Part shown: positions 12,931-24,396 of the stretch, piece after piece
Layout: each line of letters starts with the position of its first letter
How positions within the stretch are numbered: the first letter of the stretch is position 1
Assembly (NCBI GenBank): GCA_022836615.1
Contig: MU405296.1
Location: 103,786 to 167,785 of the forward strand
Origin: Annulohypoxylon bovei var. microspora
Taxonomy: Eukaryota; Ascomycota; Sordariomycetes; Xylariales; Hypoxylaceae
Direction: 5' to 3'
Length of the DNA: 64,000 bases
Notes under the pieces: generated by a model
Told to the model about the DNA's origin: nothing
The model's database searches: none
Seen by the model: the letters and a program-made list of their open reading frames with translations, nothing else
Position numbers and translations under genes: made by a program

Positions 12931-13953
12931 ATGCATACCAAAGTGATACTCAATAAAACCGGTAGCATTCTAGGTAAGATTCCAATTAGGAGGAGTGAAC
13001 CTAGTCAATGCTGGGAAGTTCATAATAACAACAGCGCAGGCCGCAATTACCAATCTCCAAGAGGCAATCAAAATTGGACCGAGGGTATTGGAAGACCAAA
13101 ACATCACCCTGATAACTATCAACAAAATACCTACAGAATGCCCCGAGAAGGCTTACGTACCAGAAGATCTCGGTCACCTCTGGTGGCCCAGAACTCAGTT
13201 CAACATTCTCAATCATCCCAAGATCAACAATCTAGTACGAGGGACCGAGAGCGTCTAAGTAATTTCAGAGAACGAGAGCGGGAGCATCCAAGTCACAACA
13301 GAGAGCGGGAGCAAGAGAGTAGGCACGCACCAAAAAACATATTATTGCAGGCGCTCCCCGAATCTCAGCACCTCATCCGAGACTACTTAATGGCAACCCC
13401 CGAATTTGACATTGACAGTGGAGATAATGATGATAATGATAGTGGATGCTTCTTCCCATCACCAATGGCTACATTTCTAATAGATCGGCCTAAGAACCTC
13501 TCATGTATAATTTGTCAAGAGACGCCACTTCAAATGCATGATTTGGTTAATACGTCAGTGGAAGCTGTCCCAGGAATTCTTCCGTGTGGTCACGTAGCCT
13601 GCTTCAATTGTTTATCAAAATGGGTCAAAACAAATAAAAGTTGCCCAATATGCCGAGAGAGTATGAAATACAGCTGCGGGCACACAATCCACGTTACGGC
13701 CATCTCATATCACACCATTACTCGCTTACCAAAGACTCTTCCTAGGGGAGGAAAAGTCCGCCCTAGCTGTGGGCCATGCGAAGAGAAAGAGACTAGGAAA
13801 AAGATAGTCAGTAAGTTGAAAGAAGCCGCAAGATCGATGGTAAATAATCGACGCAACCCAGAATCCACCTCAAGGCTGATAGAACAATTACAAGAAGAAT
13901 TCGAGAAAAGTACTTATGAGTACGATTCTAAGTTTTACGATGTAGGTTGGTAA
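12931..13953 (+). CDS. RING-finger protein, likely E3 ubiquitin ligase
   Basis: A single exon encodes 340 residues. Residues about 192-241 form a RING: C-I-I-C, then a spacer, then C-G-H-V-A-C-F-N-C, then a 13-residue gap ending in C-P-I-C. This is the C3HC4 zinc-binding order. RING proteins usually act as E3 ligases that recruit an E2 enzyme; the substrate here is unknown. The N-terminal half is low-complexity, with Ser/Gln stretches and Arg-Glu repeats (residues about 85-130), and is probably disordered. An acidic Asp/Asn patch precedes the RING. The C-terminal 70 residues are basic and helical. There is no membrane segment. An alternative frame at 12995-13258 is a shadow. Confidence 0.85.
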   Translation: MHTKVILNKTGSILGKIPIRRSEPSQCWEVHNNNSAGRNYQSPRGNQNWTEGIGRPKHHPDNYQQNTYRMPREGLRTRRSRSPLVAQNSVQHSQSSQDQQSSTRDRERLSNFREREREHPSHNREREQESRHAPKNILLQALPESQHLIRDYLMATPEFDIDSGDNDDNDSGCFFPSPMATFLIDRPKNLSCIICQETPLQMHDLVNTSVEAVPGILPCGHVACFNCLSKWVKTNKSCPICRESMKYSCGHTIHVTAISYHTITRLPKTLPRGGKVRPSCGPCEEKETRKKIVSKLKEAARSMVNNRRNPESTSRLIEQLQEEFEKSTYEYDSKFYDVGW

Positions 13954-14744
13954 ATTGAAAGCTTTCGTTACATGCAGGGATACGTATCATTGCCGGCTGG
14001 TGCGATTTATATTCTGTTGTTTTATGTTTTATAATTAGTTAGGTAGTTGAAAATACGTTTAATATAAGCACCGCTTTAACACTACACTATTCAATAATAA
14101 GTGTGACTATTTCAATATAATGAGGCCACAAGTCTAAAGCCGTATAAAGACCTGGCTAGCTTAGGTATTCTTAACCCTAACCCTAACCCTATTGATGTTA
14201 GTAAATCTTAACTACTTAAGTATCGTGAGCCTGCCTCATTTCTCACTTATTAGCACTTAACTTACCCGAAATTCCTTTCAGCTTAAAATCATTATATGAT
14301 TTTATTTATTACTAGAATTATTAGCGTTGGAAGTTCCAATGGGCCACGACATGTTTAACAATTCGTGCAAGCGCGGAAGCGGGGGTTCAGGGGTAATTTT
14401 GTATCTTGTGTGATTACTAATCACATCTGACTTGTAGGTAAGGATTCCCAAATACATAGAAATCCTCCCGGATTTGGGTTGAGTCTTGTCGAAGCTGGCT
14501 TCAGATTCGATTTGTTTTATTTCATGGATTGGCTAGTTCGTATTACGTACTTACACCCACCACCGGAAGTGCTTGAGTCGCTTTAACAAGCCTTTCAAAG
14601 ATTTACGGGTTTATTTATCACTATATGTTCTATATCTGGGTAGTTCGGCGGAAATATGAATCATTTAACAGCATTTAATTAAACATCTAAATTAATATTA
14701 AGGGTGAATGGTGATAGACATAAAACAGTAAGAACCTCCTCGTC
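13954..14744. other. Intergenic with telomere-like tract
   Basis: Convergent intergenic region between the RING gene and the rhodopsin-domain gene. Apart from the telomere-like repeat at 14172-14190 nothing specific is seen. Confidence 0.6.
14172..14190. repeat. Short interstitial telomere-like repeat
   Basis: TAACCCTAACCCTAACCCT is three units of the fungal telomere repeat (TTAGGG on the other strand). It is flanked by unique sequence, so it is interstitial. Short tracts like this can mark repaired breaks or serve as binding sites for Tbf1/Reb1-like factors; which applies is unknown. Confidence 0.8.
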
Positions 14745-16128
14745 CTAGTTTACTTTCCAACTCTTAGTTACATTTATTGCACTGTAAGGCTCAACTTTCT
14801 CCCCTAATCTTGCAAGCTCCAATGCTTCATCTCCACTCTTGGAGTTGGCAGAGTCAACTTGCGTAAAGCATCTGCCTGTTTGTTGCGTCCACCCAATTTC
14901 TTCACTCGTACTAGCGCGACTCGCAATAGTTGTGTTTAATGGATACAGCTTATCCACTTGCTTTTGAAGCCTTGCACTCTCTAGATCGTCCTCCACGTAC
15001 ATGGTTGCGCGCTTGTCACTCGTAGAGCCAAGCTTCACGGAGCCAGGGACTTGTCTAAGGTACCTAGAAGAGAAGTTGTTGTACAGCCCTTTTAGTCCGC
15101 CAGCATCAGAGGTGAATGAAGATTTTATCCTTCCTGTGAAAGAGGTCATGAGGGGCTGCATGGTTGGAAGACATGCGCAGATGATAGATAGGTTCGCTTC
15201 CAATGCGCCAAGGAGGCAAGCGATGCCGCCGTACTCGGTGAAGTGAGTCATCATCCATTCTGCCCGAGTATTGTAGACCAGACGAGTTATGGAGATAACA
15301 CAAATCCTATCTTAGTCAGCCTAGTAAACTCATATGGTGATATGCAATGGTAAAAAATCCGAAACTCACAGAATTCCAATAGTGAACAGGATTGTCAGAG
15401 CAATCTTTTTACTTATTTTCAATGAGAGCGTCCACACAACTGGTACAGGGAGAAATAGAATCAAACAATCTAAAGTAACTCCTATGGCTGCTTGTGCAAC
15501 GTAGAAGTGCGAAGTGTTAATACAATGGTAATTCGGGTAGGATACTTTATCCCAGTTGGCTTCAAAAGGCGTGCAGCCAGCTAGCGAGGCGATGACAAAG
15601 CTTAATCCGTATCCAGCGGTAGCTACCATCAATATATTAGCCGCAATGCGAAAGCGGTCATGGGTTGAGAAAACCGAAAGTAGAAAGTCGAGGATTGATA
15701 TTTTGACGAATGTTACTGCGAGTGAGCCGCAGACGTCAACGACCAGAAATTGCTACCTTCGGCGTTAGAGAATTTATATAAGAAGGTGTAATATGCGTAA
15801 AATCACCTTGGTTGAGAAAAGCAGTTGTTCGTCCGTAACGTGTATCATTTTTTGGCCAATCCCCCCAAGCGTAATGCAATAATTCTCACTGACGACCAAA
15901 CCAAACGAGAACAGCTAAGTAATAGTATTAGTAATTACGTAGGGTATGCTACCGAGTCTCACTTACCCATGAAATGACAATCGTATAATCACATAGTCTG
16001 ATCTTAACTCGCCGGATATAACGAGCCCAAAACCTTAGGATAACAGCAAAAAAGGCGAGTGCAAGGCCACAACTGTTAACCACGAGAACTGCGGTAGGGA
16101 ATCTCATAGCCGTAGAGTAGGGCGCCAT
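14745..16128 (-). CDS. Rhodopsin-domain (PTH11-like) seven-TM membrane protein
   Basis: Four exons read on the minus strand (16128-15967, 15914-15807, 15752-15370, 15306-14745) join in phase to 404 residues. The introns are 52, 54 and 63 bp. The product starts MAPYSTAMRF and has about seven hydrophobic helices. The conserved DY motif after the second helix, the helix with VTFVKISIL, a Cys-rich extracellular loop (GCTPFEANW ... NYHCIN) and the terminal-helix motif SIICACLPTMQPL are all present. These are hallmarks of the fungal rhodopsin-domain family that includes PTH11-like and SAT4-like proteins. The cytoplasmic tail of about 140 residues is polar. The likely role is a plasma-membrane receptor-like protein; the ligand is unknown. 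It diverges from the methyltransferase gene across a 786-bp promoter region. Confidence 0.85.
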
Positions 16129-16914
16129 TTTTGCGATGGTTTGTAAGTTTACCGGTTAGAAGACAAAAGACAGAACCCAATTGATGTCGACGTCGAGCAT
16201 AACCGAGTGGGAATTTTGTTTGAGAAATACTGAATCCTCCATAGGTTTCCGGTGTATCCTCCGAATCCTCGGAATTGACTCTCCAGAATACCACCTTGCG
16301 CCGCATGGAACGAGCCGCATGTATGTTTTAGGGCGGGGAGGGTGCCGAGACTCCTACCGCAACACGCGCGGCATTATCGCATCCAGGGTCGCAGATAAGG
16401 AGCCAATAAATCGCAGAATGGAAATGATCCGCTGGATCTGCTAGCATCCAGCATAATGCGTAGATTTATATCATTTGTAACTTTCTCACCTTTGGGTCTG
16501 TAGGCTCTTAGGTAGCATTGGGGGTCACTATTCAAAATCCTTCTGATTAGCGTGATAACGTGGGTGAAATAGTAGCCCTATGTAGTCGGGCGTGAGATAC
16601 TATACCTACATAAAAGGTAAAGCTCACCCCCCATATATCCATTATCATGGAAAAGACCTACGAGGGTTACATTTAATAAAGCGTCATTCCTATATGTAGG
16701 TACAGCGTTCATTCCTAATGTTACACGACATGTTATAAACATGCAAATCTACGACTTCGTTTCCTCAAGGTGTATAGTAAGCAGACGTGCATGTTGAATG
16801 CCGTTTCCGTTTCGGTCACCTGCATATACTTAGGCGAAATCGTTCCTCTCCTTTTGTTTCACCTCAAGCCACCCAATTTACACCTTCCATTGTATTGACG
16901 ATTAGTTCTGCAGG
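16129..16914. other. Divergent promoter region
   Basis: 786 bp between two divergently transcribed genes. Overlapping short frames here (16076-16306 on minus, 16181-16444 on plus) have no recognisable domain and are judged non-coding. Confidence 0.5.
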
Positions 16915-17986
16915 ATGGAGCAAGAAGCGTACATACTCGGCCGCAACTTTTCGGCAAATGCCAGGTTCGATCCCCTATCCTACACACCGAAGCTAGTGTG
17001 ATAATCTCTAGATTAACGAGCGAACTAGGTTGAACCTCCAATACTTCCTCTGGAAAGATGGAGGGTTCTCTCTACACCCTAGCATACCGGCAAATGCTGA
17101 AAATCTACGAGTGGCGGAGATTGGTGTGGGCACTGGGTATTATTGTCCCTCCATCATGTTCTACCAATCATCGTACTGAAACATGTTTCGTAGGATCTGG
17201 CTGGTCGATCTCGCGCGATATCTACCTCCGTCCGCTCATATTGACGGGTTTGATATTGACTTGACTCAGTGTTCACCAAAGGAGTGGTTGCCACCAAACG
17301 TGTCATTGCACAAGGTAGATTGCGTGGCGCCATTGCCCGAGGACTTTCTAGAGCAGTATGACATTGTCCATATCCAACTCTTTCATCTAGCTGTCCACAA
17401 CAATGATCCTGCACCCATTATACAGAATCTCGTTAAACTTCTCAGTATGTCACCCCTGAGTGTATTTATACCCACGCATTCGCAAGTACTTACGAGATTC
17501 CTAGAACCCGGGGGTTGGATTTCTTGGGGGGAAATGGATTACAGTAGCTGGAAGATCATGAGAACAGAGCAGGGGAAAGATGTCGAAGATAACCTAACCC
17601 CGCTCCTAAAGACGATAGGGACATTAGGAGGCACGAGACCCAACTGGACAGCCGACGAGTAAGTAATACTTCTTTCAATGAATAATGCGTATATGTTTAT
17701 CTAATTCTACCATAGTTGGCCCATTAGATTGCCAGACTTCTTTGAGAAGTATGGGCTCACTAATATTGCAACCAACAATCGACCGTTCCCGCTGGAGTTG
17801 TTGCTTTTCCAGCTAGACACAGCGCTAATGGCATGTGACGAGGTTAGTTACAAAGCTTTGGATCCCATGCGTAACGGTTCTGGTGATCGCTGTAGAGAAT
17901 TTATTTCAGGGGTTCATCAAAATAGACAAGGGCTTGCTTATAATGTAGGCCGACTGACTGTTGTCGGACAGCGGCCTTTCAAATAA
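16915..17986 (+). CDS. LaeA-like SAM-dependent methyltransferase
   Basis: Five exons (16915-16964, 17029-17136, 17194-17444, 17505-17658, 17716-17986) join to 277 residues. Introns are 57-64 bp. The splice choices restore the family consensus at every junction, for example NARLNLQ and KLLKPGGW. The N-terminal YILGRNF and LNLQYFLWK match the entry segment of the UMTA/LaeA-like group. Residues about 48-53 (EIGVGTG) are SAM motif I, DGFDIDL is motif II, and the LKPGGW strand is motif III/post I. Members methylate small molecules in fungal metabolism or act as LaeA-type regulators; substrate cannot be told. The third intron (17445-17504) lies in a stretch that is open without splicing, so a longer isoform is possible. 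It converges on the hydrolase gene. Confidence 0.85.
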
Positions 17987-18152
17987 GATAAGGCGGCAAT
18001 CATCAAACAACGAAGCATGATTAGAATAGCAAATCTTTCAGACATTATGACTAGGTAGCTATAGGAGAAGCAAATAGACTTGAAATTACTGTACATAGAA
18101 CCCTCATGAAGCCAACTGAAACTTTTTCACCGACCTTTGAAGTTTACCTAGA

Positions 18153-18981
18153 TTACCCAGATGCCTCGTCGATAAGCGTTCGGGCGGTCCACTCGGGCCT
18201 GCTGATGAATGGAGAATGACCGGTATCAACGCGAATTACTTTATCGACTTTATGCGGTCCACTTGCTTTAGCTGTGTCAATTAGATACTGCGCGGCAACC
18301 ACGGTACTTGGCCTATCCGCCGTGCACAGGATGTAGGTAGTTGGGATATCTCTCCAGGCAGCGTATGTGGTGGTGCTCCAATAAGACCCAAAGCTCTGCG
18401 GACGTAAGTCCTTGGCGAGCTCGGCAACAGTTTCGTCGTCCACATCTTGATAAAACATGTCCTTGGCATCTTCGGGCCCGATAGTGATAATGCCGGCCTA
18501 AAATAAAGAAAACATGTTAGAAATTGGCAAATTGATAGGAGAGGGGGGCTGGGTGGGTGTATCATACATCTAAATCGGTCTTCATTTCTGGAACCATGTT
18601 ATCGCGAGTGCCACGAGGAGAGTGTTGAAAGCCCTCAGGCACAAGAAACGCAGTGATGTAAATCAGTTTTACGACCCCGCCTTTCAGCCCCTTAGATGCG
18701 CAAGTCTGCTTGCCAAGGCCCTCCAAGGCGGTGCCTGCAGTCATGCCACTGAAACTGTGTGCGACGAGAACGACATCATGTTCCTGGATGAGGTCGGAAA
18801 CAGTCTTCCGAATTATTTCTACATCTCCCGACCAGTCGGGCGTCGGCGGAGTAGAACCGGTAGACGGCAGCGCGGGAGCAACGGCATGATAGCCTGCCTT
18901 GTCAAGCTCGGAGATAAGATTGCTCCAGCAGCGAGGACTATGCCAAGCACCGTGGAGAAGAACAAAGACTGGCTTAGACAT
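18153..18981 (-). CDS. Alpha/beta hydrolase (esterase-like)
   Basis: Two exons (18981-18568 and 18497-18153, intron 70 bp) join in phase to 252 residues. The start is placed at MSKPVFVLLHG because an upstream in-frame ATG only adds 15 residues lacking family similarity. HG at residues 10-11 is the oxyanion-hole motif. Ser76 in AHSFSG is the nucleophile elbow, with Ala in place of the first Gly. Asp199 (CTADRP) and His232 (DTGHSPF) complete a likely triad. Length and order fit the AB_hydrolase family of methylesterase and salicylate-esterase-like enzymes. There is no signal peptide, so it is probably cytosolic. It lies tail-to-tail with the methyltransferase (166 bp apart) and head-to-head with the P450, which suggests a shared pathway; this is inference. 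Confidence 0.88.
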
Positions 18982-20209
18982 TTTCTGCTGCCGATGAATA
19001 ACGAAGGTCACCGTGGCGAGTATCAATCATATGACGCCATGAGGGTATTTAAAAAGACTCTCGAATAAGGATTCAGTATGGCAACGGATATTAGCTGTGC
19101 CGTTTGCGATACTTAGGGCTGACGACATAATTTCGATGCACTACCATCGTATCGTAGACATATCATATTCGGATTATCAAATAGTTTATGAAACGAAATA
19201 CTAAGAGTACAGCACCTAAATGGGTGGCCAGTGGCTAGGATACGGATGCGGTACAATGTGCGAGATCCATCTGCAGGCAATAGTCTGGTCCTGTTTGGTC
19301 GACCGTTTCTAGCTTTTAGTTGGTTAGGACAATTAGGTGCTTAGACTGTGATATGATTGCATATTGTAGGGTCCTATTGCTTCGTTTCATTGCATTTGGT
19401 AATCCGATCCTTCAGCTTCAATTCAATCCTCTCATAAATGATAAGATGTGGCAAATAAACCGACGTTTCGAGCAATTTGCAGACTAGAGAAAAAGGGAAA
19501 GAACTGCGTATCGATCAGATGATAAGTGTTAGTGTGTAAATAGGGGCAATCATAAACGGTTGGCAATAAACTAAATAAGATGTTCTGCACCAGCGATTAG
19601 GTAACCTAACCCATTAGTCATACAGCTCCCCCTCTCACCTGATGAGTCATACAGGTTCGCGCTGATTAGTCATACGTCTTCCCCCTGATTAGTAATATCC
19701 AATATCAAGTTCACCAAAAAAGGTAGGTTAGATAGTTAAATGCAATATATCTAAATCTGTTGTTTCAAATATTGTATTGGAGATCTGTGATACGGAACGG
19801 CACTGTTGCAGTTTTAATACTTAATACCTACCTACTTAAGCGATTACCACGGTTACTACACAGGAATGCTGCATGTATAGGTCGGGACCGGCAGTCATTC
19901 CAATAATGTAACTATACCATGCGTTCCTGCGCAATGCTACCACACTTGCTAGGTCACCATGTGATTTTTGACATGCTGCAAATCATCACGATGCTATAGG
20001 TCAGTCATAGTCTTCCGAAAGACGATTCGACAATTGATATCCCAAGCCGTGTTATTGCGCCTTAGGATTAAGAGGTTACTTCCCATGTGGTTTTTCGTGT
20101 TAGCTAAACATGTCTCATCCCTTTAGAATAGCTTCACAATAACATCTTTCACTTATAATCTATTCTCTTCAAATCGTTTTAGATTCTATCTACAAAATCA
20201 ACCCTCATC
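18982..20209. promoter_or_regulatory. Divergent promoter region of hydrolase and P450
   Basis: 1.2 kb separates two divergent genes. The only structure I see is a cluster of bZIP-like sites at 19614-19695. No coding sequence is supported. Confidence 0.5.
19614..19695. promoter_or_regulatory. Cluster of four bZIP-like sites
   Basis: TTAGTCA occurs at 19614-19620 and 19666-19672, TGAGTCA at 19643-19649 and TTAGTAA at 19689-19695. TTAGTCA and TTAGTAA match the Yap1-type response element and TGAGTCA matches the AP-1/Gcn4 type. Sites lie in imperfect repeats with CCCCCT spacers, about 515-600 bp before the P450 start. Factor identity is inferred from known motifs only. Confidence 0.45.
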
Positions 20210-21965
20210 ATGTTGTTGACAAAATCTTATCATCTTGGTCTTATGGCCGCGATACTAGGCGTTTTATCTCATCTCGCCATATTCATTCGAGGAGAATGGC
20301 ATATGCAAGCCCCTACACTCGTAAAAATCTATTTTCTTTTTGCTCTTGTCATCTTCTTCGTCGAATACCGCATCGAAGGAGATATTAATGCCGGCCTTTC
20401 GGTGACTACATTGATGACAAGCTCCTACGCGACTGGGCTGTTCACCAGCATCATAATATACCGGAAATTCTTCCACCGGTTACGTCATTTTCCTGGTCCC
20501 TGGATGGCTGGAGCTACCAAGCTTTGGCATGTGTGGAAATGCCGTGCCGGAAAGAATTATCTCGTCCTCGAAGAGCTCCGCAAGCAATACGGGCCTGTTA
20601 TTCGAACTGGTCCAGAGGAGCTCACAATTATCGATGCTGCCGTCCCTCCTGCTGTTGATGGCCCTGGGAACGAGTGCACCAAAGCTGTTTGGTACGACTT
20701 TTTGCTCCCGGAGATCGCACTAAACACAACTAGAAGCATAAAGGACCATAACTCTCGACGGCGTATCTGGGACCGAGGCTTCAGCCCCAAAGCGCTTGCT
20801 GTTTATGAGGAACGCGTCGTAGAATATGCAGAAACACTTGCAGCACAGATCGAAAGGCTTGCTCTCATAGGGGCCCCTGTCAATGTATCGGACTGGTTCT
20901 ATTGGTTTACATTCGATGTCATGGGTGAATTTGCTTTCGCACGTTCATTTGGGATGTTGCAAGAAGAGAAGTGGCACTTTGCTGTGCGCATGTTACGAAA
21001 AGCTATGAGCTTGTTAGGGCCATTCAGCCCGGTACCTTGGATCGCTCAAATCGCGTTCTACATTACCCCCTGGATGTATATCGTTCGGGACTGGCTTGGG
21101 ATGATGCAATGGTGTCGAGATCGCATGACTGAGCGGATACACGTTAGTTGCCTCCTTATTAATCTGTGATCTTTTACAGTCTAATAAAATCATAGGCGAA
21201 AGTAGCGAGACCCGATGTTTCACACTGGCTTATTGATGCCTCTCTACAAAAAGGCTCGTTAGAAGCTGACCGGGAATGGCTGAACGGCGACGCCGTCACC
21301 ATCATTATTGCCGGAAGGTTGGCGCTCTTTAGACCCCATTATAATCCCATACGTCCCTCTAATGTTAGCTCCCTAGTGACACTATTGCTCCAACCCTCGT
21401 CTTCGCCTTTTATGAGCTTGCTCGAAATCCGTGGCATCAAGACAAGTTACTCTCAGAGCTCGAGGGGATAGACATTTACGATCGTGTCCAACTTCAAAGC
21501 TGTGCTCACTTAACAGCCATTATCAACGAAACTCTGCGTTTATACCCTCCTGTGCCTACGGGGGGCTATCGCCAGTCCCCACCTTCCGGGATGACTATTA
21601 ATGATACTTACATTCCGGGTGATGTTACCATTGTCGCACCACGCTATTCTCTGGCACGGCTTGATTCCTCGTACGAATGTGCGGACCAATTCATCCCTGA
21701 ACGTTGGACTACTCAGCCAAAGATGGTTAAGGATGCCCGGGGCTTTGCACCGTTTTCCCAAGGCCGGTTCAACTGCGTCGGCAAGCCACTTGCAATGAGT
21801 GAGATGCGATTTGTGATTGCCAAGTTGATGAAAAGGTTCGAAGTCGGGTTCTGGGGAGATGACAAAGGCGAGAAGTTATTTGCAGATTTAAGGGATCAGT
21901 TCACGGCCGCCCCGGGTCGGTTAGATTTGCGATTTCGAGTGCGAGAGAAAAATACCAGTCCGTGA
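20210..21965 (+). CDS. Cytochrome P450 monooxygenase
   Basis: Three exons (20210-21142, 21196-21317, 21377-21965; introns 53 and 59 bp) give 547 residues. Two or three N-terminal hydrophobic helices (to about residue 85) anchor it in the ER, followed by the Pro-rich hinge HFPGPW. The I-helix AGSDT spans residues about 350-354 and forms exactly at the second splice junction. ExxR is in NETLR at about residue 403. The heme-binding loop FSQGRFNCVG has its ligand Cys at 485. The multi-helix N-terminus with GVLSHLAIFIRGEWH resembles fungal P450s annotated as tryprostatin B 6-hydroxylase-like, but the substrate cannot be assigned. The gene diverges from the hydrolase. Confidence 0.92.
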
Positions 21966-22865
21966 CTTTGAACATGCCTATATTTTACTAATGTTATTAG
22001 AAGCATTTTTATCTTATTGACCCAAATTGGCATTCAGGGGTACATTGTTGTATAATCATTTTACATAAACTTTAACTATTACTTTGATAATTAAGACTGA
22101 TTTTATATCCAAGCTGTCTTAGTCATCATCATCTCCATTACGTAAGATTATGCTGACTTAAGTGTTGTCGCCTCAATTTCAACGTGCAAATGTACTTAAA
22201 GTCTAAAGCCACTCGAATTTCCTTTTACTCTTCTGCTTTCTTCCCTTCGTTGATACGTGTTTACCTAGGTATGTACTAAACTAGGTATTATTCTTAATTA
22301 GTCAGCTTTCATATTTATGTAAGTGTGCCAGTACCTTAGGCAATTGAGATACATTTCCAGGGCTGTCTCCAGTTAATCTCGTATTAAGAAGTCTCAAATC
22401 ATTTATTATAACGATTTAGATTAATGGGACAATAATACTATGTTAATACTCAATGCCGCCAAATATAATAACTTCCATTAGTTAGGTATCTTGAAGATAC
22501 CTATGCCAGAATGTGATTGGGTCATAAAGCTCGACCAATGAAATGTCGTTATTGCATCTGTGTTTCCCGATTTAGTAAGGTGACGTCATGACATTTACAT
22601 ATCCGCGTGGTACCAGCGTCACAGCAAAATATCATGATCTACGATTTCTTTGTCTAAATTTCCCGGGATATTTGGTACGACCTTATCCTAATATCGTTGA
22701 CGTAGTTCGCTCTGTGACGTGCCTTAAGAGGATATTGTTTGAATACAAAAACTCGAGCGGCCCCATTCATTCTTAGAGAAGACAAGCCACAATAATTACC
22801 GACGACATCAACTGTTGATCTTGAACTTCCTATATTAAGCATCTTTCAAACTACCAAACATCATC
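21966..22865. other. Intergenic, no gene seen
   Basis: 900 bp without a supportable gene. Several CTAGGTA-type motifs are present. A short frame at 22588-22776 has no recognisable features. Confidence 0.5.
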
Positions 22866-23205
22866 ATGAGTATTGCAGCGGGAGTCGGTCACTTCTTTCA
22901 ATCAATTGTTGAATTGGTTCAGGGCGTCTTGGGGGCCATCGTCGGTTTCTTTCAATCGATCATCAACTCAATTATTGGCATCTTCCAATCTTTTATCCAA
23001 TTTGTTGAGGGTATTCTCGGTTTCGCAATCAGTAGGTTTAACTTCACGATAATCACTCACTCACTACCATACCCACATGCTAACTTCCTTAGGCAATTTC
23101 TTCATCCTGGGGACCGCGGCGGCAGCTGTGTTCGCATATATGCTTTACGCTCAGAGACAAGGAACTACGCCTGTCAGTCGGACGATCAAGAGCAAATCAT
23201 ATTAG
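22866..23205 (+). CDS. Small hydrophobic protein with FFQSI repeats, unknown function
   Basis: Two exons (22866-23031 and 23093-23205, intron 61 bp) join in phase to 92 residues. The first 55 residues are almost entirely hydrophobic with spaced Gln/Ser/Glu and repeat a motif: HFFQSIVELVQG, GFFQSIINSIIG, IFQSFIQFVEG. After the splice comes a canonical membrane helix (ILGTAAAAVFAYMLY) and a basic tail (RTIKSKSY). I recognise no named family. The repeats could form amphipathic membrane-lying helices anchored by the C-terminal helix with its tail on the cytosolic side. Without splicing the frame would read through to a less plausible polar tail. Start context CATCATCATGAG supports the ATG. Confidence 0.7.
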
Positions 23206-24396
23206 TGCGAGTGGCAGAGTGCATTCTTGGACTGTCTCCAATGGCAGATCAATCAGGACCCATGGGATTGAAAGGTTGATGTTAGGCCATTAGGAGTTTC
23301 TTATGGCATCTTGAAGGAATTAGGAGATATATTTGTGTAAAAGTATTTTACTCATTTCTTAGCAATGATTATTCCTCTGCTTGGTTAGGTATTAGGTAGT
23401 TATTCCATAGCCACCTCAATCTACCTATATGAAGAAACACAGTGTTATTCATACGTTATTCATACATGGGACACTTAATTAACTCCATATTTGTAGGCAC
23501 CTACGTACCCCACTAAAGGCCACATTCTCAACATACTTATTATGAGGAAAATGTTTTTTTTCGAGCGAACCTATAGAAATCATCGTAGGAACCACTACCT
23601 TTGAATAAGACTTGGCGAGTTTGAGGTTTTCTTAATTAGTTATTGCGTCCGACGCACTTGAGGTGTGGCGCGATTATCGCAGCCATTCGGACCCCACACC
23701 ATGATCAGCTCAGGGGTCCTTTCAATATCCTCGACAATCTTGGTGACGCATGCGCCAAGATCCGCTTCGCCCTAATTGTTGTCGTTCGAAATGATGCAAG
23801 ATAGAGAAATTGTAGAAGTCTTTCTAATCTTTCCCTAGCTTAAGGCTGATATCAAGAGTCGGCACCCCCTGTTTCGCGCCTAGCATGAAACGACCTAGCG
23901 ACCCTTTCCGCGATTCTCATTCTACCTCGGCAAGACTCCAATTCGATCCCTTCATTATTTGACATCAGACTGCTAACACATTTCCACCAATTTGATAACT
24001 TGGCCCATATCTAATCGATCTATTCCTAAGCGAATAGCGCCGACCCAACGCGATGGTGGATCGATATGATCTCCCTCATCCCGGACATTACTATAAAGAA
24101 CGTAAGCGCGGCTCTTAATAGGGGTTAGTCAACCTTCACGGGAGGTATTATAAGGATGGGAACCTATCTTCTCATTTAATTGATTTCTTTTTTTCTGTTA
24201 GGCTCATTATAGGTACTTTCTACGGCTTGAAAGTCATTCTTTTCTCAAAACCCCATTCCTTTAAGCTACTTACACTCGTTTGACTTGAAGTCAATACACT
24301 TTCGTTACCGCAAGTCGGCCCCGGCGAAACTCTGTCTATACTCGCATCCTTCATATAGCCAAGTGCTACTTTTACCAATTTGATTCCTTTTTCAAA
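23206..24396. other. Intergenic, promoter of AA9 gene
   Basis: 1.19 kb without a supportable gene. The minus-strand frame at 24220-24627 overlaps the AA9 gene and is a shadow. Confidence 0.5.

Noticed and set aside
17445..17504. Reading the methyltransferase without its third intron
   Set aside because: The frame is open, but splicing restores the family LKPGGW motif exactly, so the intron is preferred; an unspliced isoform is not excluded.
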